64,000 nt of DNA from Adlercreutzia sp910585575 (GCF_951801035.1 NZ_CATOKT010000008.1); one strand, 5' to 3'; counted from the first letter of the stretch, positions 9,099-18,034 are shown. The notes: generated by a model not told the origin, from the sequence alone. Program-made: numbers and translations.

Positions 9099-10286
9099 AT
9101 GAGTGAGCATACACGCCCTTTTAGCAGACGTGCCTTCGTCGGCGCTGCAGCCGCACTCGGCATTTCCGTGTGCCTGCCGCCGCTTTCCCCTACCCAAGCC
9201 CATGCCGTCACGGCCGCCGAGAAGCAGGCCGAGGCTAATGCCGCGCTGGAAAAGCTCAACGCCATGCAGGAGAAGCTCGATCGTGCTTCCGATGCCCACG
9301 TAAACGCCCAAAACGAGCGCGAGGCCGCCGAGGGTCGCATGGACGAGGCCCAGACGCGCATCGATGATGCCTCCAAGCGTATCTCCGAGCTTCAGGGCCA
9401 GCTGGGCAATCGTGCTCGCAGCATGTACCGCAGCGGCTCGTCCACGTTCCTGGATCTGCTGCTGGGCTCCACCACGTTCCAGGCCTTCGCCTCGAACTGG
9501 GACCTGCTCAACGATATGAACCAGAACGATGCCGACATGGTCGAAGAGACCAAGTCGCTGCGCGCTGAGGTGGAATCCGAGAAGGCCGTCTACGCCGAGC
9601 AGCGCGACGTGGCTGCTAAGAAGGAAAAGGAAGCCAAGGACGTCGAGGAAGAGGCCGCTGCTCTGGTGGCCCAGATGGACGAGGTGTACAACTCCCTGTC
9701 CGCCGAGGCCGCCCAGCTTCTGGCCGAAGAGGAAGCCGCTCGCGAGCGCGCAGCCCAAGAAGCAGCCCGCAAGCGCGAGGAAGAGGCCCGTCGTCAGGCT
9801 GAGGCCGAAGAGGCCGCGGCTCGCGCCGCCCAGCAAAACCAGAGCAGCAATTCCGGCGGCTCAAGCGATTCCGGCAGCTCCGACAACTCGGACTCCGGCG
9901 ATTCCGACAGCGGAAGCGGCGGCAGCGATGGCGGCGGAACGTCTTCGAACAATTCCAAGCCGCAGACCGTGTCGGGCAACACCGTTGTCGATCGCGCCTA
10001 TGGCGAGCTGGGCAAGCCCTACAGCTGGGGCGCCGTCGGCCCGAACTCCTACGACTGCTCCGGCCTGGTCAGCTACTGCCTCACCGGCAAGCATACGCGC
10101 CTGGGCACCACGGGCACGTTCATGGGATGGCCTCGCGTGTCGAACCCGCAACCGGGCGACATTTGCGTGAACAGCCACCACACCGGCGTGTACATCGGCG
10201 ACGGCCAGATGATCCACGCCCCGCGCTCCGGCGATGTGGTCAAGATCTCCGGCGTGCACTCCGACATGATCTACGTGCGCTACTAG
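9099..10286 (+). CDS. Tat-exported NlpC/P60 peptidoglycan hydrolase with coiled coil
   Basis: Likely a secreted cell-wall endopeptidase that cuts peptidoglycan stem peptides, similar in layout to RipA/PcsB-type hydrolases. The 395-residue product has an N-terminal twin-arginine signal (SRRAFVG, then a hydrophobic stretch to about residue 40), a long coiled coil (about 45-245) rich in A, E, K and R, a serine/glycine/aspartate linker (about 246-290), and a C-terminal NlpC/P60 domain with DCSG (catalytic C320), HTGVYIG (H361) and MIHAP. An AGGAGG precedes the ATG. It stands alone, with its own terminator at 10309-10345. The coiled coil would fit control by an FtsEX-like partner. Confidence 0.9.
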   Translation: MSEHTRPFSRRAFVGAAAALGISVCLPPLSPTQAHAVTAAEKQAEANAALEKLNAMQEKLDRASDAHVNAQNEREAAEGRMDEAQTRIDDASKRISELQGQLGNRARSMYRSGSSTFLDLLLGSTTFQAFASNWDLLNDMNQNDADMVEETKSLRAEVESEKAVYAEQRDVAAKKEKEAKDVEEEAAALVAQMDEVYNSLSAEAAQLLAEEEAARERAAQEAARKREEEARRQAEAEEAAARAAQQNQSSNSGGSSDSGSSDNSDSGDSDSGSGGSDGGGTSSNNSKPQTVSGNTVVDRAYGELGKPYSWGAVGPNSYDCSGLVSYCLTGKHTRLGTTGTFMGWPRVSNPQPGDICVNSHHTGVYIGDGQMIHAPRSGDVVKISGVHSDMIYVRY

Positions 10287-10308
10287 CCCATCGACTTCAG
10301 CAATCACG

Positions 10309-10345
10309 AAGGCCCGCAAGCAAACCTTGCGGGCCTTCTTTTTTT
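10309..10345 (+). terminator. Terminator after the NlpC/P60 gene
   Basis: A perfect 12-bp stem AAGGCCCGCAAG/CTTGCGGGCCTT with a 5-nt loop is followed by a T-rich run (TTCTTTTTTT). Confidence 0.92.
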
Positions 10346-10367
10346 CAAAAGTGTTTGAGAGCCGATC

Positions 10368-11558
10368 TTACGCCTTCTCGTGGAAAAGGCCGACGAACTC
10401 GATAACCTGGTCGTGCAAGCTGGTCAGGCCAGCCTCGTCCTCCACCCATTGATGGGTAAAGGGAGCTTCGGGCAAGGTGAACTTGCAGCTTTCCAGCGAC
10501 TGGTACACCTCGTTGGGGCCCATGGGCGCCCAGCCGTAGCTGCCGAAGGGAATGCCCACGCGGCCCGCCGGCGCCAGTCCGCGCATATAGCAGAGGAACG
10601 ATGCCACCGTGGGCATCATGGTCTTGTTCAGCGTCGGCGAGCCCACAGCGATGTAGCGGGCATTCAACACCTCGGCCATAATGTCGGAGATATGGTTCAC
10701 CTTCAAGTCGAGCAGACGGGCGGGAATGCCCATCTCGATAAAGGCTTCCACAATTTCTACGGCCATGGTCTCGGTGGTGTGCCACATGGAGTCGTAGACC
10801 ACCAGCGCGTACTCGTCGGGCACGCCGCTGGCCCACTTGCGGTACATGTCCAGGATCTCGGGCACGTGGCTGCGCCAGATAATGCCATGGGCCGGAGCGA
10901 TCATATCGAAGGAAAGCCCGGCCAGCGCCTTCAGGGCCGCTTCCACGTTCTTGCCGTAGGGCATCACGATGTTCGCATAGTACTTCTGCGCCTGCACGAG
11001 CACCTCGGGCAAACCCACCTCGTCGTCGAAGCGCTTCGAGGAGGCGTAGTGCTGGCCGAAGGAATCGTTGGAGAAGAGGATCTGGTCGTACTCGTCGTAG
11101 GTGACCATGGAGTCGGGCCAGTGCACCATGGGGGTTTGCACGAAGGTGAGCGTGCGCTTGCCGATATTCAGCGTATCGCCGGTCTTCACGCCCTGCACGT
11201 TCAGCTCGTCGCCATAATGGGCCTTCAGGCCAGCGACGCCCTTCGGCGTCCCGGTAATAATAGTGGCGTTCGGAGCAATGGCCGCCATGGCCGGCAAGCC
11301 GCCCGAGTGGTCCATCTCTACATGATTCGAGACAATGTAGTCAATAGAGGCCGGGTCGACAATGTCGGCAATGCGGTCGATGAGCTCGTCAGTGAAATCG
11401 CGCTTGCACGTGTCGATGAGGGTGATCTTTTCATCGAGGATGAGATAGGCGTTATAGGTTGACCCGCGCTCAGTAGTATAGCCATGGAAATTGCGCTCGT
11501 TCCAGTCGATACCGCCCACCCAATACACATCGGGCTTGATCTCAATAGCTTTCAGCAT
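10368..11558 (-). CDS. Flavodiiron protein (A-type flavoprotein, O2/NO reductase)
   Basis: A soluble enzyme that reduces O2 to water or NO to N2O, protecting anaerobes. The N-terminal metallo-beta-lactamase domain (about residues 1-250) carries the di-iron motif HVEMDH at 79-84 and the VHWPDSMVTYD segment; the C-terminal flavodoxin domain (about 255-396) has the FMN-binding segment YDSMWHTTETMA and GSPTLNKTMMP. I set the start at 11558 (MLKAIEIKPD) because an AGGAGA site lies before it; a longer ORF adds 24 unlike residues. It has no rubredoxin domain, so its electron donor is separate. Confidence 0.94.
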   Translation of the reverse strand: MLKAIEIKPDVYWVGGIDWNERNFHGYTTERGSTYNAYLILDEKITLIDTCKRDFTDELIDRIADIVDPASIDYIVSNHVEMDHSGGLPAMAAIAPNATIITGTPKGVAGLKAHYGDELNVQGVKTGDTLNIGKRTLTFVQTPMVHWPDSMVTYDEYDQILFSNDSFGQHYASSKRFDDEVGLPEVLVQAQKYYANIVMPYGKNVEAALKALAGLSFDMIAPAHGIIWRSHVPEILDMYRKWASGVPDEYALVVYDSMWHTTETMAVEIVEAFIEMGIPARLLDLKVNHISDIMAEVLNARYIAVGSPTLNKTMMPTVASFLCYMRGLAPAGRVGIPFGSYGWAPMGPNEVYQSLESCKFTLPEAPFTHQWVEDEAGLTSLHDQVIEFVGLFHEKA

Positions 11559-11620
11559 AACGTCTCCTTGCTCTCTTTGCCGCCTGTCAACAAGTTCAGC
11601 AGCATAGTACCCAGAACGAA

Positions 11621-11651
11621 AACGGAGCATCCCACTCAGGAATGCTCCGTT
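11621..11651 (-). terminator. Terminator after the sodium:solute symporter gene
   Basis: A 10-bp inverted repeat AACGGAGCAT/ATGCTCCGTT lies 79 bp past the symporter stop; on the minus strand it is followed by TTCG with a weak T run. Confidence 0.55.
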
Positions 11652-11729
11652 GAAAAATTGTTGCGAGGACTGTTTGAGCGAATCAGGATACCCCGTGGTC
11701 CGCCCCCGTGCGGCTTCGAGCGGAAGGCC

Positions 11730-13292
11730 CTAGACGTCCAGCTCCATGTAGGTGTCGAAGTCGTCGGTGACTTCCTTGGAGGGCTCTTTCGTCAGCTTCG
11801 AGACGACGATGATGACGAGCAGCGCCAGCACGAAGCCCGGCAAAAGCTCGTACACCGCGAACCAGCCGCCCAAAGGCGCGATCAGGTTCTTCCACACCAC
11901 CACGGTTACCGCACCGGTGAGCATGCCGGCCACAGCACCGGGCAGCGTGGTGCGACGCCAGTACAGCGAGCACAGCATCAGCGGACCGAACGACGCGCCG
12001 AAGCCAGCCCAAGCATAGGACACGATATCGAAGATGGAGGAGTTCTGATCCATGGCCAGGAAGATGCCCAGCAGCAGGATGGCCGTCAGCGTAATGCGGG
12101 CCACGATCATGACCTGATTGTCAGTGGCGTCGCGCTTGATGAGGCCCTTGAAGATGTTCGTAGCCACGGCCGAGCCGGAAATGAGCAGGTAGCTGGAAGA
12201 GGAGCTCATAGCGGCGGCGAAGATGCCGGAGACCACCAGGCCGCAGAAGAACGATGGCAGCAGCATGCGGGAGAGCACGATGAACACGCTTTCAGCAGCC
12301 GACTGCGTCAGGAACTCGGTGGGGATGACCGCTCGACCGATGAGACCGATGCACACGGCCGACGTAAGGGACACCACCAACCAGATCATGGCGATGATAC
12401 GGGACTTCTTGATCTCATCGGAGTGGCGGATGGACATGAAGCGAATGAGCACCTGCGGCATGCCGAAGTAGCCCAGACCCCAAGCCAGGCCGCTCACGAT
12501 GGTGATGAGACCGTAGGTGCCCGCCGGGCCGAACATGGGCTCGTTGCCCTCGATGAGCTGGTTGCCCGCCTCGTCAAGCAGCGGCGTGGCAATCTCGGTG
12601 CCCGAGAGAAAGCCCGGAATGTTCTGGAGGAACGTCACGGTGTTGTCCACACCGCCCGCAGCCGTGACGCTGCCCACGAACACGGTGGCCAGGGCCAGGA
12701 ACATAAGCGTGCCCTGAACCAAGTCGGTGGTGCACACCGACAGATAGCCGCCCATGAAGGTGTAGAGGAACACGATGATGGCGCCGATGACCATCATGAC
12801 GCCGTAATCCCAACCGAAGAGCGTCGCGAACAGCTTGCCCACGGTAACAAAGCAGCTGGCCGTGTAGATGGTGAAGAACAGCAGGATGATGACCGCGGCA
12901 ATGGTCATGAGGATGTGCTTCGTGTCATGGAAGCGGTTGGAGAAGAAATCGGGCACGGTGATGGCGTTGCCGGCCTTCTCCGAGTACTTGCGCAGGCGTT
13001 TGGCCACGAACTTCCAGTTCAGATACGTACCGATGGCCAGGCCGATGGCCGTCCACATGGCATCCGAAGCGCCGGTGAAGTAGGCCACGCCGGGCAGGCC
13101 CATAAGCAGCCAACCGGACATATCGGACGCTTCGGCCGACAGCGCGGTGAGCCACGGACCCAGGCCGCGGCCGCCCAGGAAGTATTCCTCGGACGACGAA
13201 TTGGAGCGCTTGGCGTAGATGAAGCCAATGACCACTACTACCACAAAGTAGAGCAGCATGGCTATGACTACTTGCATATCGCTTTCGAGCAT
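11730..13292 (-). CDS. putP: Sodium:solute symporter, PutP-like
   Basis: Membrane importer of the SSS family, most like sodium:proline symporters. The 520-residue product has about 13 hydrophobic segments. The core segment GWLLMGLPGVAYFTGASDAMW, here split by ordinary family variation, and the AWAGFGASFGPLMLCSLYW segment are typical of PutP. A conserved IRFMSIRHSDEIKKSR loop follows. The start at 13292 (MLESDMQVV) has a GGGAG site upstream; a longer ORF adds 25 residues of charged sequence that overlap the structured leader region. The proline specificity is inferred from overall resemblance only. A rod-like hairpin lies 53 bp upstream. Confidence 0.85.
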   Translation of the reverse strand: MLESDMQVVIAMLLYFVVVVVIGFIYAKRSNSSSEEYFLGGRGLGPWLTALSAEASDMSGWLLMGLPGVAYFTGASDAMWTAIGLAIGTYLNWKFVAKRLRKYSEKAGNAITVPDFFSNRFHDTKHILMTIAAVIILLFFTIYTASCFVTVGKLFATLFGWDYGVMMVIGAIIVFLYTFMGGYLSVCTTDLVQGTLMFLALATVFVGSVTAAGGVDNTVTFLQNIPGFLSGTEIATPLLDEAGNQLIEGNEPMFGPAGTYGLITIVSGLAWGLGYFGMPQVLIRFMSIRHSDEIKKSRIIAMIWLVVSLTSAVCIGLIGRAVIPTEFLTQSAAESVFIVLSRMLLPSFFCGLVVSGIFAAAMSSSSSYLLISGSAVATNIFKGLIKRDATDNQVMIVARITLTAILLLGIFLAMDQNSSIFDIVSYAWAGFGASFGPLMLCSLYWRRTTLPGAVAGMLTGAVTVVVWKNLIAPLGGWFAVYELLPGFVLALLVIIVVSKLTKEPSKEVTDDFDTYMELDV

Positions 13293-13344
13293 AGTCTCCC
13301 CTTTCTGGAAACCCTTTTCCCGCTTGGGGTTCCTCGAAGACTGA

Positions 13345-13444
13345 GCTCGGCGAGGGGGCGCCGTCATGAAGCAGCTTCCGCTTCGAGAGCGGCCACGGCC
13401 GCCTCTCTTGATGCGGGATCTGCGTGCGAACCCCCTCGCCGAGC
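13345..13444. ncRNA. Rod-like nested hairpin between putP-like gene and aminotransferase gene
   Basis: A 14-bp perfect stem GCTCGGCGAGGGGG (13345-13358) with CCCCCTCGCCGAGC (13431-13444) encloses a second pairing (GCAG 13371-13374 with CTGC 13420-13423; CCGC 13378-13381 with GCGG 13413-13416), which encloses a third (GAGAG-CGGCC 13385-13394 with GGCCG-CTCTC 13397-13407). The element sits in the 291-bp gap between divergent genes, 53 bp upstream of the symporter start and 141 bp upstream of the aminotransferase start. It fits no riboswitch class I recognise. It may be a leader RNA, a small RNA or a DNA structure. Confidence 0.55.
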
Positions 13445-13584
13445 CCAGCTCCGATCATCTTCGGATCGAAACTGAGTTACCCATTCCCAACGGTAATTCT
13501 AACCGTTGGGATTATACTTTATCGCGATGGAGTAAACGGCTGCATCTTGAGCGTACGAATAGTTTTACGGCGAAAGGAAGCCCC

Positions 13585-14880
13585 ATGGCGCGTTACGCAG
13601 ATCTCTCGAAGGCAGAATTGGAAGAGGAACTCGCCCGCGTGCGAGAGCGCTATGCGGAACTGCAAGCTCGCGACCTGGCTTTGAACATGGCCCGCGGCAA
13701 GCCCTCCCAAGCCCAGCTGGATTTGTCCATGCCCCTGCTCGACGTGCTGGACGCCGAAGCCGACTTTTGCAGCGAGGACGGCACCGATTGCCGCAACTAC
13801 GGCGTGCTCGACGGCATCCCCGAGGCCAAGCGCCTCATGGCCACGCTGCTGGACGACGAGCCCGACAACGTCATCGTCCTGGGCAACGCCAGCCTCACGG
13901 CCATGTACGACGCTATGGTGCGCTACTGGATGTTCGGCGCTTTGGGGAGCACGCCCTGGGGACGGCTCGACACCGTCAAGTGGCTCTGCCCCGTGCCGGG
14001 TTACGACCGCCACTTCACCATCTGCGAGGCCCTGGGCATCGAAATGATTCCCGTGCCCATGAACGACGAAGGCCCAGACATGGACGAGGTGGAGCGCCTT
14101 GTCGCCGCCGATCCGACCATCAAGGGCATCTGGTGCGTGCCTAAGTACTCCAACCCCTCAGGCATCACCTACTCTGATGACGTGGTGCGCCGCCTGGCCT
14201 CCATGGACACTGCTGCCTCTGACTTCCGCATTTTCTGGGACAATGCCTACGCCGTCCACCACCTGTCCGCCGACCCCGCCGAGCAGGATACCGTACTCGA
14301 CATCGCACAGGCCTGCGCCGAAGCCGACAATCCCGACCGCTACCTGAAGTTCGGCTCCACCTCGAAGATCACCTTCCCGGGCGCCGGCGTGGCCGCCGTA
14401 GCCGCCAGCCCTGCCAACGTGGCCGAGATCAAGCGCCATATGAACGCCCAGGCCATCGGCCATGACAAGCTGAACCAGCTGCGCCACGCTCGCTTCCTGG
14501 ACGAGGGCCGTGGCATGGCCGCCCATATGGCCCGCCACGGCGAGCTCATGAAGCCGAAGTTCGATCTGGTATGCGCCAAGCTGCAAGAAGAGCTGGGTGA
14601 AGCCGGCATTGCTCGCTGGACTTCCCCTCGCGGCGGCTACTTCGTCAGCTTCGAGGGGCCCGAGGGCACGGCTGCTCGCATTGTCGCCCTCGCCAAAGAG
14701 GCCGGCGTGGTGATGACCGGCGCTGGGGCCACCTGGCCCTACGGCAACGACCCCGCCGACTCCAACATCCGCATCGCACCCTCGCTTCCCCCGCTGGAGG
14801 AACTGGACGAGGCCATGGATGTCTTCACCTGCTGCGTGAAGCTGGCAGCACTAGAAAAGCTGGCGGAAGAAGACGCTTAG
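13585..14880 (+). CDS. PLP-dependent aspartate-type aminotransferase (Asp_aminotransf family, MocR-free)
   Basis: A fold type I aminotransferase of the actinobacterial aspartate aminotransferase group (Pfam PF12897-like, by the LNMARGKPSQAQLDLS opening at about residues 33-48). The Schiff-base lysine is K261 in GSTSKITFPG; N190 (NPSG), D219 and Y222 would bind PLP. The 431-residue length fits. It would move amino groups between aspartate or a similar amino acid and 2-oxoglutarate. The start at 13585 has AAGGAAG upstream; a longer ORF runs through the structured leader and is rejected. The next conserved element after the stop is repeat copy 2 with its terminator. Confidence 0.88.
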   Translation: MARYADLSKAELEEELARVRERYAELQARDLALNMARGKPSQAQLDLSMPLLDVLDAEADFCSEDGTDCRNYGVLDGIPEAKRLMATLLDDEPDNVIVLGNASLTAMYDAMVRYWMFGALGSTPWGRLDTVKWLCPVPGYDRHFTICEALGIEMIPVPMNDEGPDMDEVERLVAADPTIKGIWCVPKYSNPSGITYSDDVVRRLASMDTAASDFRIFWDNAYAVHHLSADPAEQDTVLDIAQACAEADNPDRYLKFGSTSKITFPGAGVAAVAASPANVAEIKRHMNAQAIGHDKLNQLRHARFLDEGRGMAAHMARHGELMKPKFDLVCAKLQEELGEAGIARWTSPRGGYFVSFEGPEGTAARIVALAKEAGVVMTGAGATWPYGNDPADSNIRIAPSLPPLEELDEAMDVFTCCVKLAALEKLAEEDA

Positions 14881-14881
14881 C

Positions 14882-15127
14882 GGGTTGTCCGCGGGCGGGG
14901 CCGGCATCCCGCTCCGGGCACGCGCCGCTCCGCTGCTCGACCCCCGGCCTGTCCGCGGGCGGGGGCGGCATCCCGCTCCGGGCACGCGCCGCTCCGCTGC
15001 TCGCTTCGCTCGGGCGCTGCGCTCCCTCATGCTTTCACTGGGCGGCCTACGGCCGCCTTTTCTTTTTGGTGTTCAGACGGTGCCCTCCGGGGATACCGCC
15101 CCCGCCCGCTACGTTGCCAAATTTGGC
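14882..15127 (-). repeat. Dispersed hairpin-headed repeat, copy 2 (inverted)
   Basis: Inverted copy of the element at 40-252; it begins 2 bp after the aminotransferase stop. Its GC-rich end is partly duplicated in tandem: 53-bp units at 14887-14939 and 14951-15003 differ at one base. The head of the element (15116-15127) is a 12-bp palindrome GCCAAATTTGGC in place of the longer hairpin of copies 1 and 3. Confidence 0.8.
15041..15067 (+). terminator. Intrinsic terminator inside repeat copy 2
   Basis: GGCGGCC-TAC-GGCCGCC followed by TTTTCTTTTT, on the strand of the aminotransferase gene. It is the same module as the terminator after map. Confidence 0.75.
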
Positions 15128-15347
15128 GCGAGGATCTCGGTGAGGATACGACTTAGCAGGCAGAACACAGCCATGTTTCGGCCAGATTCCAGAAGCGGCC
15201 GCTTTGGTCCCCTATAGGGCGCCAGAATACACGGGTTTGGTTCCACCTCCTCGCAAAACCCCAGGTCGGAAGACTTCCATTAGAGATAACGGGGTACCAA
15301 ACCCCTTCTTATTGGAACCTAGCGAATGGACCGAGATTGAGCAATGG
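15128..15347. other. Spacer between inverted repeat copies
   Basis: No gene is seen. The spacer holds a 9-bp inverted repeat GGGTTTGGT (15233-15241) and ACCAAACCC (15296-15304), with GGTTCC/GGAACC partly outside it. Its role is unknown. Confidence 0.4.
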
Positions 15348-15562
15348 ATGGGGCGGCCAAATCGCATGCAGCTCCGCCCCATTGCTCCAGCCTTGGATGA
15401 GGAGCGGACGGCCCCGACGCCCCCAGAGGGCGCCGTCTGAACACTAACTTATATTGGCGGCCGAAGGCCGCTCCATTAAGGCATGAGGGAGCGCAGCGCC
15501 CGAGCGAAGCGAGCCAGCGAAGCGGCGCGTGCCCGGAGGGGGCGGCGGGCCTTCCGCGGACC
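15348..15562 (+). repeat. Dispersed hairpin-headed repeat, copy 3
   Basis: Third copy, in the orientation of copy 1. Its head hairpin is ATGGGGCGG/CCGCCCCAT (15348-15356 with 15374-15382); the stem sequence differs from copy 1 but still pairs. The GCGGCC-GAA-GGCCGC hairpin near 15455-15470 lacks the long T run seen in copies 1 and 2. It lies about 130 bp upstream of the ATP-grasp gene. Confidence 0.78.
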
Positions 15563-15694
15563 AGGCGGCTTTACTTACGAAAAGTTAGCGGGGCCTTACG
15601 CTTTCTTCAGCTTTTGCTCTGGGATTGTTAATGCCGCCTTTTTCTATGCTGAATCCTGTCATTGCAAGAAGCATGAATGCAGGAGATGAACGCT

Positions 15695-17152
15695 ATGGGA
15701 CGGTTGAAGGCGCAGCATTCGCGCGATGGTATGGGGGCAGAAAAGCCCGAAGTTCTGCCCGTTATCTTAGGCGGCGACATCGGTGCTTACAGCCTGGCGC
15801 GCGCCTTTCACGAGGCCTACGGCATCGTGTCGCTGGTGGTAAGCCAGCGCGCTTCCCATATGTGCGGCGACTCGACTATCCTCGTCAACCGCGTCGAACC
15901 CGAGCTGGAGCAGCGCGCTGTGCTGCAAGCGGTGCTGCGAGACATTGCCGAGACCCACGGCCACCAGCCCCTTCTGCTCTTGGGCTGCGGCGACTGGTAC
16001 GTGCGCATGATCGTCGAAATGCGCGAAGAACTGGAGGGGCACTATCTTATTCCCTACATCCCCGAGGAGCTCCTGAACCGTTTGGTGCTCAAGGACAGCT
16101 TTTGCCGGCTCTGCGAAGAGGCGGGCGTTCCCATTCCGCGCACCGTTGTCTACGACACCGCCGACGACCCCGCTCAGCTTGCGCTCCCCTTCTCCTTTCC
16201 CGTGGTGGCCAAGCCGGCATCATCGGCGGCCTATCACTATGCTTCGTTTCCCGAGAAGCGCAAGGTGTTCTTTCTGAAGGATCGCGCGGAACTGCAAGCG
16301 GCGCTTTCGGCTGTGCGTCGAAGCTCCTACGAGGGGAAATTCCTTATCCAGGAGCACATTCCCGGCGACGACACCCAGATGCGCATTCTGACCACCTATT
16401 CCGACCAACAGGGACGGGTGCGCTTTGCCGCCTTCGGGCAGACGCTGCTGGAGGACCCCCGCCCCATGGGTGTGGGCAACCCTCTGGCCATTGTCAGCCG
16501 TGAGAACGACGCCATTGTGGCCGATGCGGTTCGCCTGCTGGAATCCGTGGGGTACACCGGCTTCGCCAACTTCGACATCAAAATCGACCCTCGCGATGGC
16601 AGCCATCGCTTTTTCGAGATCAACACGCGCCTGGGACGCTCGAACTACTACGTGACCGCCAGCGGCCACAATGTCGCCCGCTGGCTGGTGGCCGATCTGG
16701 TCGAGCAGCGTCCCTTTGCCGATGAGCTGGTAGTGGCCCGTGGACGAGAGAGCCTGTACGCCGTGGCGCCGAAGCCCGTCGTGCTGGGAGCTATTGCCAA
16801 CCCCGACCTGCGCGCCGAGGTGCGCGACCTCTACGAGCTGGGTTGCGACGCCGATCCGCTGGCCTACGAGGCAGAGGGCAAATTGCGCCGCCGGCTCTAC
16901 CCCTTCGTGTTCGCTTTCAAGCAGTGGCGCGCCTGTCGTTCTGCGCGAAAAGACCGCACGGCCGCAGCCTCGGAAAACGAGGCGGCTGAAGCGGAACCCA
17001 GCGGCGGCCGCTTCAGCAAGACAGACCTCTCTGCGGCGCCCCGCAGCAATGCTCGACCGCTCTGCACCGACGCGAAGAACCGCGCAGCGAACCACGCCAT
17101 GGCGAATGAACTCGAGGCGCCGGAACTGCAGCTGATGGGAGCCGCGCAATGA
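15695..17152 (+). CDS. ATP-grasp ligase, D-aspartate ligase-like
   Basis: Probably joins an amino acid to an acceptor amine using ATP. The 485-residue product starts with a PreATP-grasp segment (VLPVILGGDIGAYSLARAF) and has an ATP-grasp core with KPASSAAYHY, LIQEHIPGDD and the metal-binding FEINTRLGRSNYY. Overall layout resembles the D-aspartate ligases (AslA/Asl-fm) that build D-Asx cross-bridges in enterococci and lactococci. The start ATG at 15695 follows GGAG at good spacing. Its TGA overlaps the racemase ATG by 4 nt (ATGA), so the two are coupled. The last 80 residues are low complexity. Substrate is inferred from the neighbours. Confidence 0.68.
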   Translation: MGRLKAQHSRDGMGAEKPEVLPVILGGDIGAYSLARAFHEAYGIVSLVVSQRASHMCGDSTILVNRVEPELEQRAVLQAVLRDIAETHGHQPLLLLGCGDWYVRMIVEMREELEGHYLIPYIPEELLNRLVLKDSFCRLCEEAGVPIPRTVVYDTADDPAQLALPFSFPVVAKPASSAAYHYASFPEKRKVFFLKDRAELQAALSAVRRSSYEGKFLIQEHIPGDDTQMRILTTYSDQQGRVRFAAFGQTLLEDPRPMGVGNPLAIVSRENDAIVADAVRLLESVGYTGFANFDIKIDPRDGSHRFFEINTRLGRSNYYVTASGHNVARWLVADLVEQRPFADELVVARGRESLYAVAPKPVVLGAIANPDLRAEVRDLYELGCDADPLAYEAEGKLRRRLYPFVFAFKQWRACRSARKDRTAAASENEAAEAEPSGGRFSKTDLSAAPRSNARPLCTDAKNRAANHAMANELEAPELQLMGAAQ

Positions 17153-17916
17153 GCGCCCAGCTCGTTGGCGTCCTCGGCGGCGTGGGACCAGCGGCCACAG
17201 CCTATTTCCTGCAGCGGCTGGTAGAGCGTACCGCCGCCACCTGCGACCAAGAGCACATCCGCACCCTGGCCTTCAATGATACGGCTATACCCGACCGCAC
17301 GGCGTTTCTAACAGGCATCAGCGCACGCAATCCGCTGGAATCGCTCGTCGAGGACGGCCTGCTGCTGGAGGCGTGCGGCTGCGATCTGCTGGCGCTGCCC
17401 TGCAACACCGCCCACGGCTTTTTCGACGAACTGCAGGCGCAGCTGCACGTCCCTCTTATCAACATGGTGCGCGCCACCATGGAGCGCGCTGCCGCGAGCG
17501 GCTTACGGCGCGTGGGCGTGCTGGCCACCCAGGGGACCGTCCTGCGCAACTTGTACGGCGAAGAGGCGCAGCGCTACGGCATCGAGTGCGCCTATCCCGG
17601 CCTTGCCACCCAGCACGAGGTGAACCGCCTTATCTTCGACCAGGTAAAAGCGGGCGCACCCGTTGAGCGCGCCGCCCTGATACCCCCAGCCGCCTCCCTG
17701 AGCGAGTTGGGCTGTGATGGCGTCGTGCTCGGCTGCACCGAGCTGTCCTTTGCGTTCTCGGGGGTTTCCCAAGCTGCGGGCCTTCCCATCATCGACGCCC
17801 TCGACGTGCTGGCTGACAGCGTCATCGAGCGCGCAGGGCGCTCGGTTCGAGCAGCAGAGGCGCCGATCACGCGCGGCACGGGCCCCGCCTCAAAAGCCTG
17901 CTCCGCCATTTTGTAG
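17149..17916 (+). CDS. Aspartate/glutamate racemase family protein
   Basis: Cofactor-independent racemase of the Asp/Glu racemase superfamily. The 255-residue product opens with LVGVLGGVGPAATAYFLQ, typical of aspartate racemases, and has the two catalytic cysteines C85 (LPCNTAH) and C196 (GCTEL). It would convert L-aspartate to D-aspartate. Start codon overlap with the ATP-grasp gene indicates a shared transcript and a linked role, supplying the D-amino acid to the ligase. Glutamate racemase (murI) is less likely since the N-terminus is of the aspartate type. Confidence 0.85.
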   Translation: MSAQLVGVLGGVGPAATAYFLQRLVERTAATCDQEHIRTLAFNDTAIPDRTAFLTGISARNPLESLVEDGLLLEACGCDLLALPCNTAHGFFDELQAQLHVPLINMVRATMERAAASGLRRVGVLATQGTVLRNLYGEEAQRYGIECAYPGLATQHEVNRLIFDQVKAGAPVERAALIPPAASLSELGCDGVVLGCTELSFAFSGVSQAAGLPIIDALDVLADSVIERAGRSVRAAEAPITRGTGPASKACSAIL

Positions 17917-18034
17917 CCAGTGCGCTTTTACAGAAACAACCTGCTATTGCTCAATACCATCCCAGATCGCAGCATTGGCCATAGGTCAGCGGAACGACAA
18001 GGGGGCAACCAGGTTCGATTGACAAGGAGGCCCT

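Noticed and set aside
13345..13444. Known riboswitch class before the symporter gene
   Set aside because: The nested stems do not match the conserved cores of glycine, guanidine, sodium or other classes that I know; reported as unassigned.
15233..15304. T-box leader before the ATP-grasp gene
   Set aside because: A GGTACC is present, but there is no conserved T-box sequence, no specifier stem and no terminator/antiterminator pair.
15483..15689. Short ORF over repeat copy 3
   Set aside because: Reads through the repeated tract and ends in the ATP-grasp upstream region; no ribosome-binding site.
15677..15694. Earlier ATG codons for the ATP-grasp gene
   Set aside because: The GGAG site is located between these and the ATG at 15695, so the latter is the best start.
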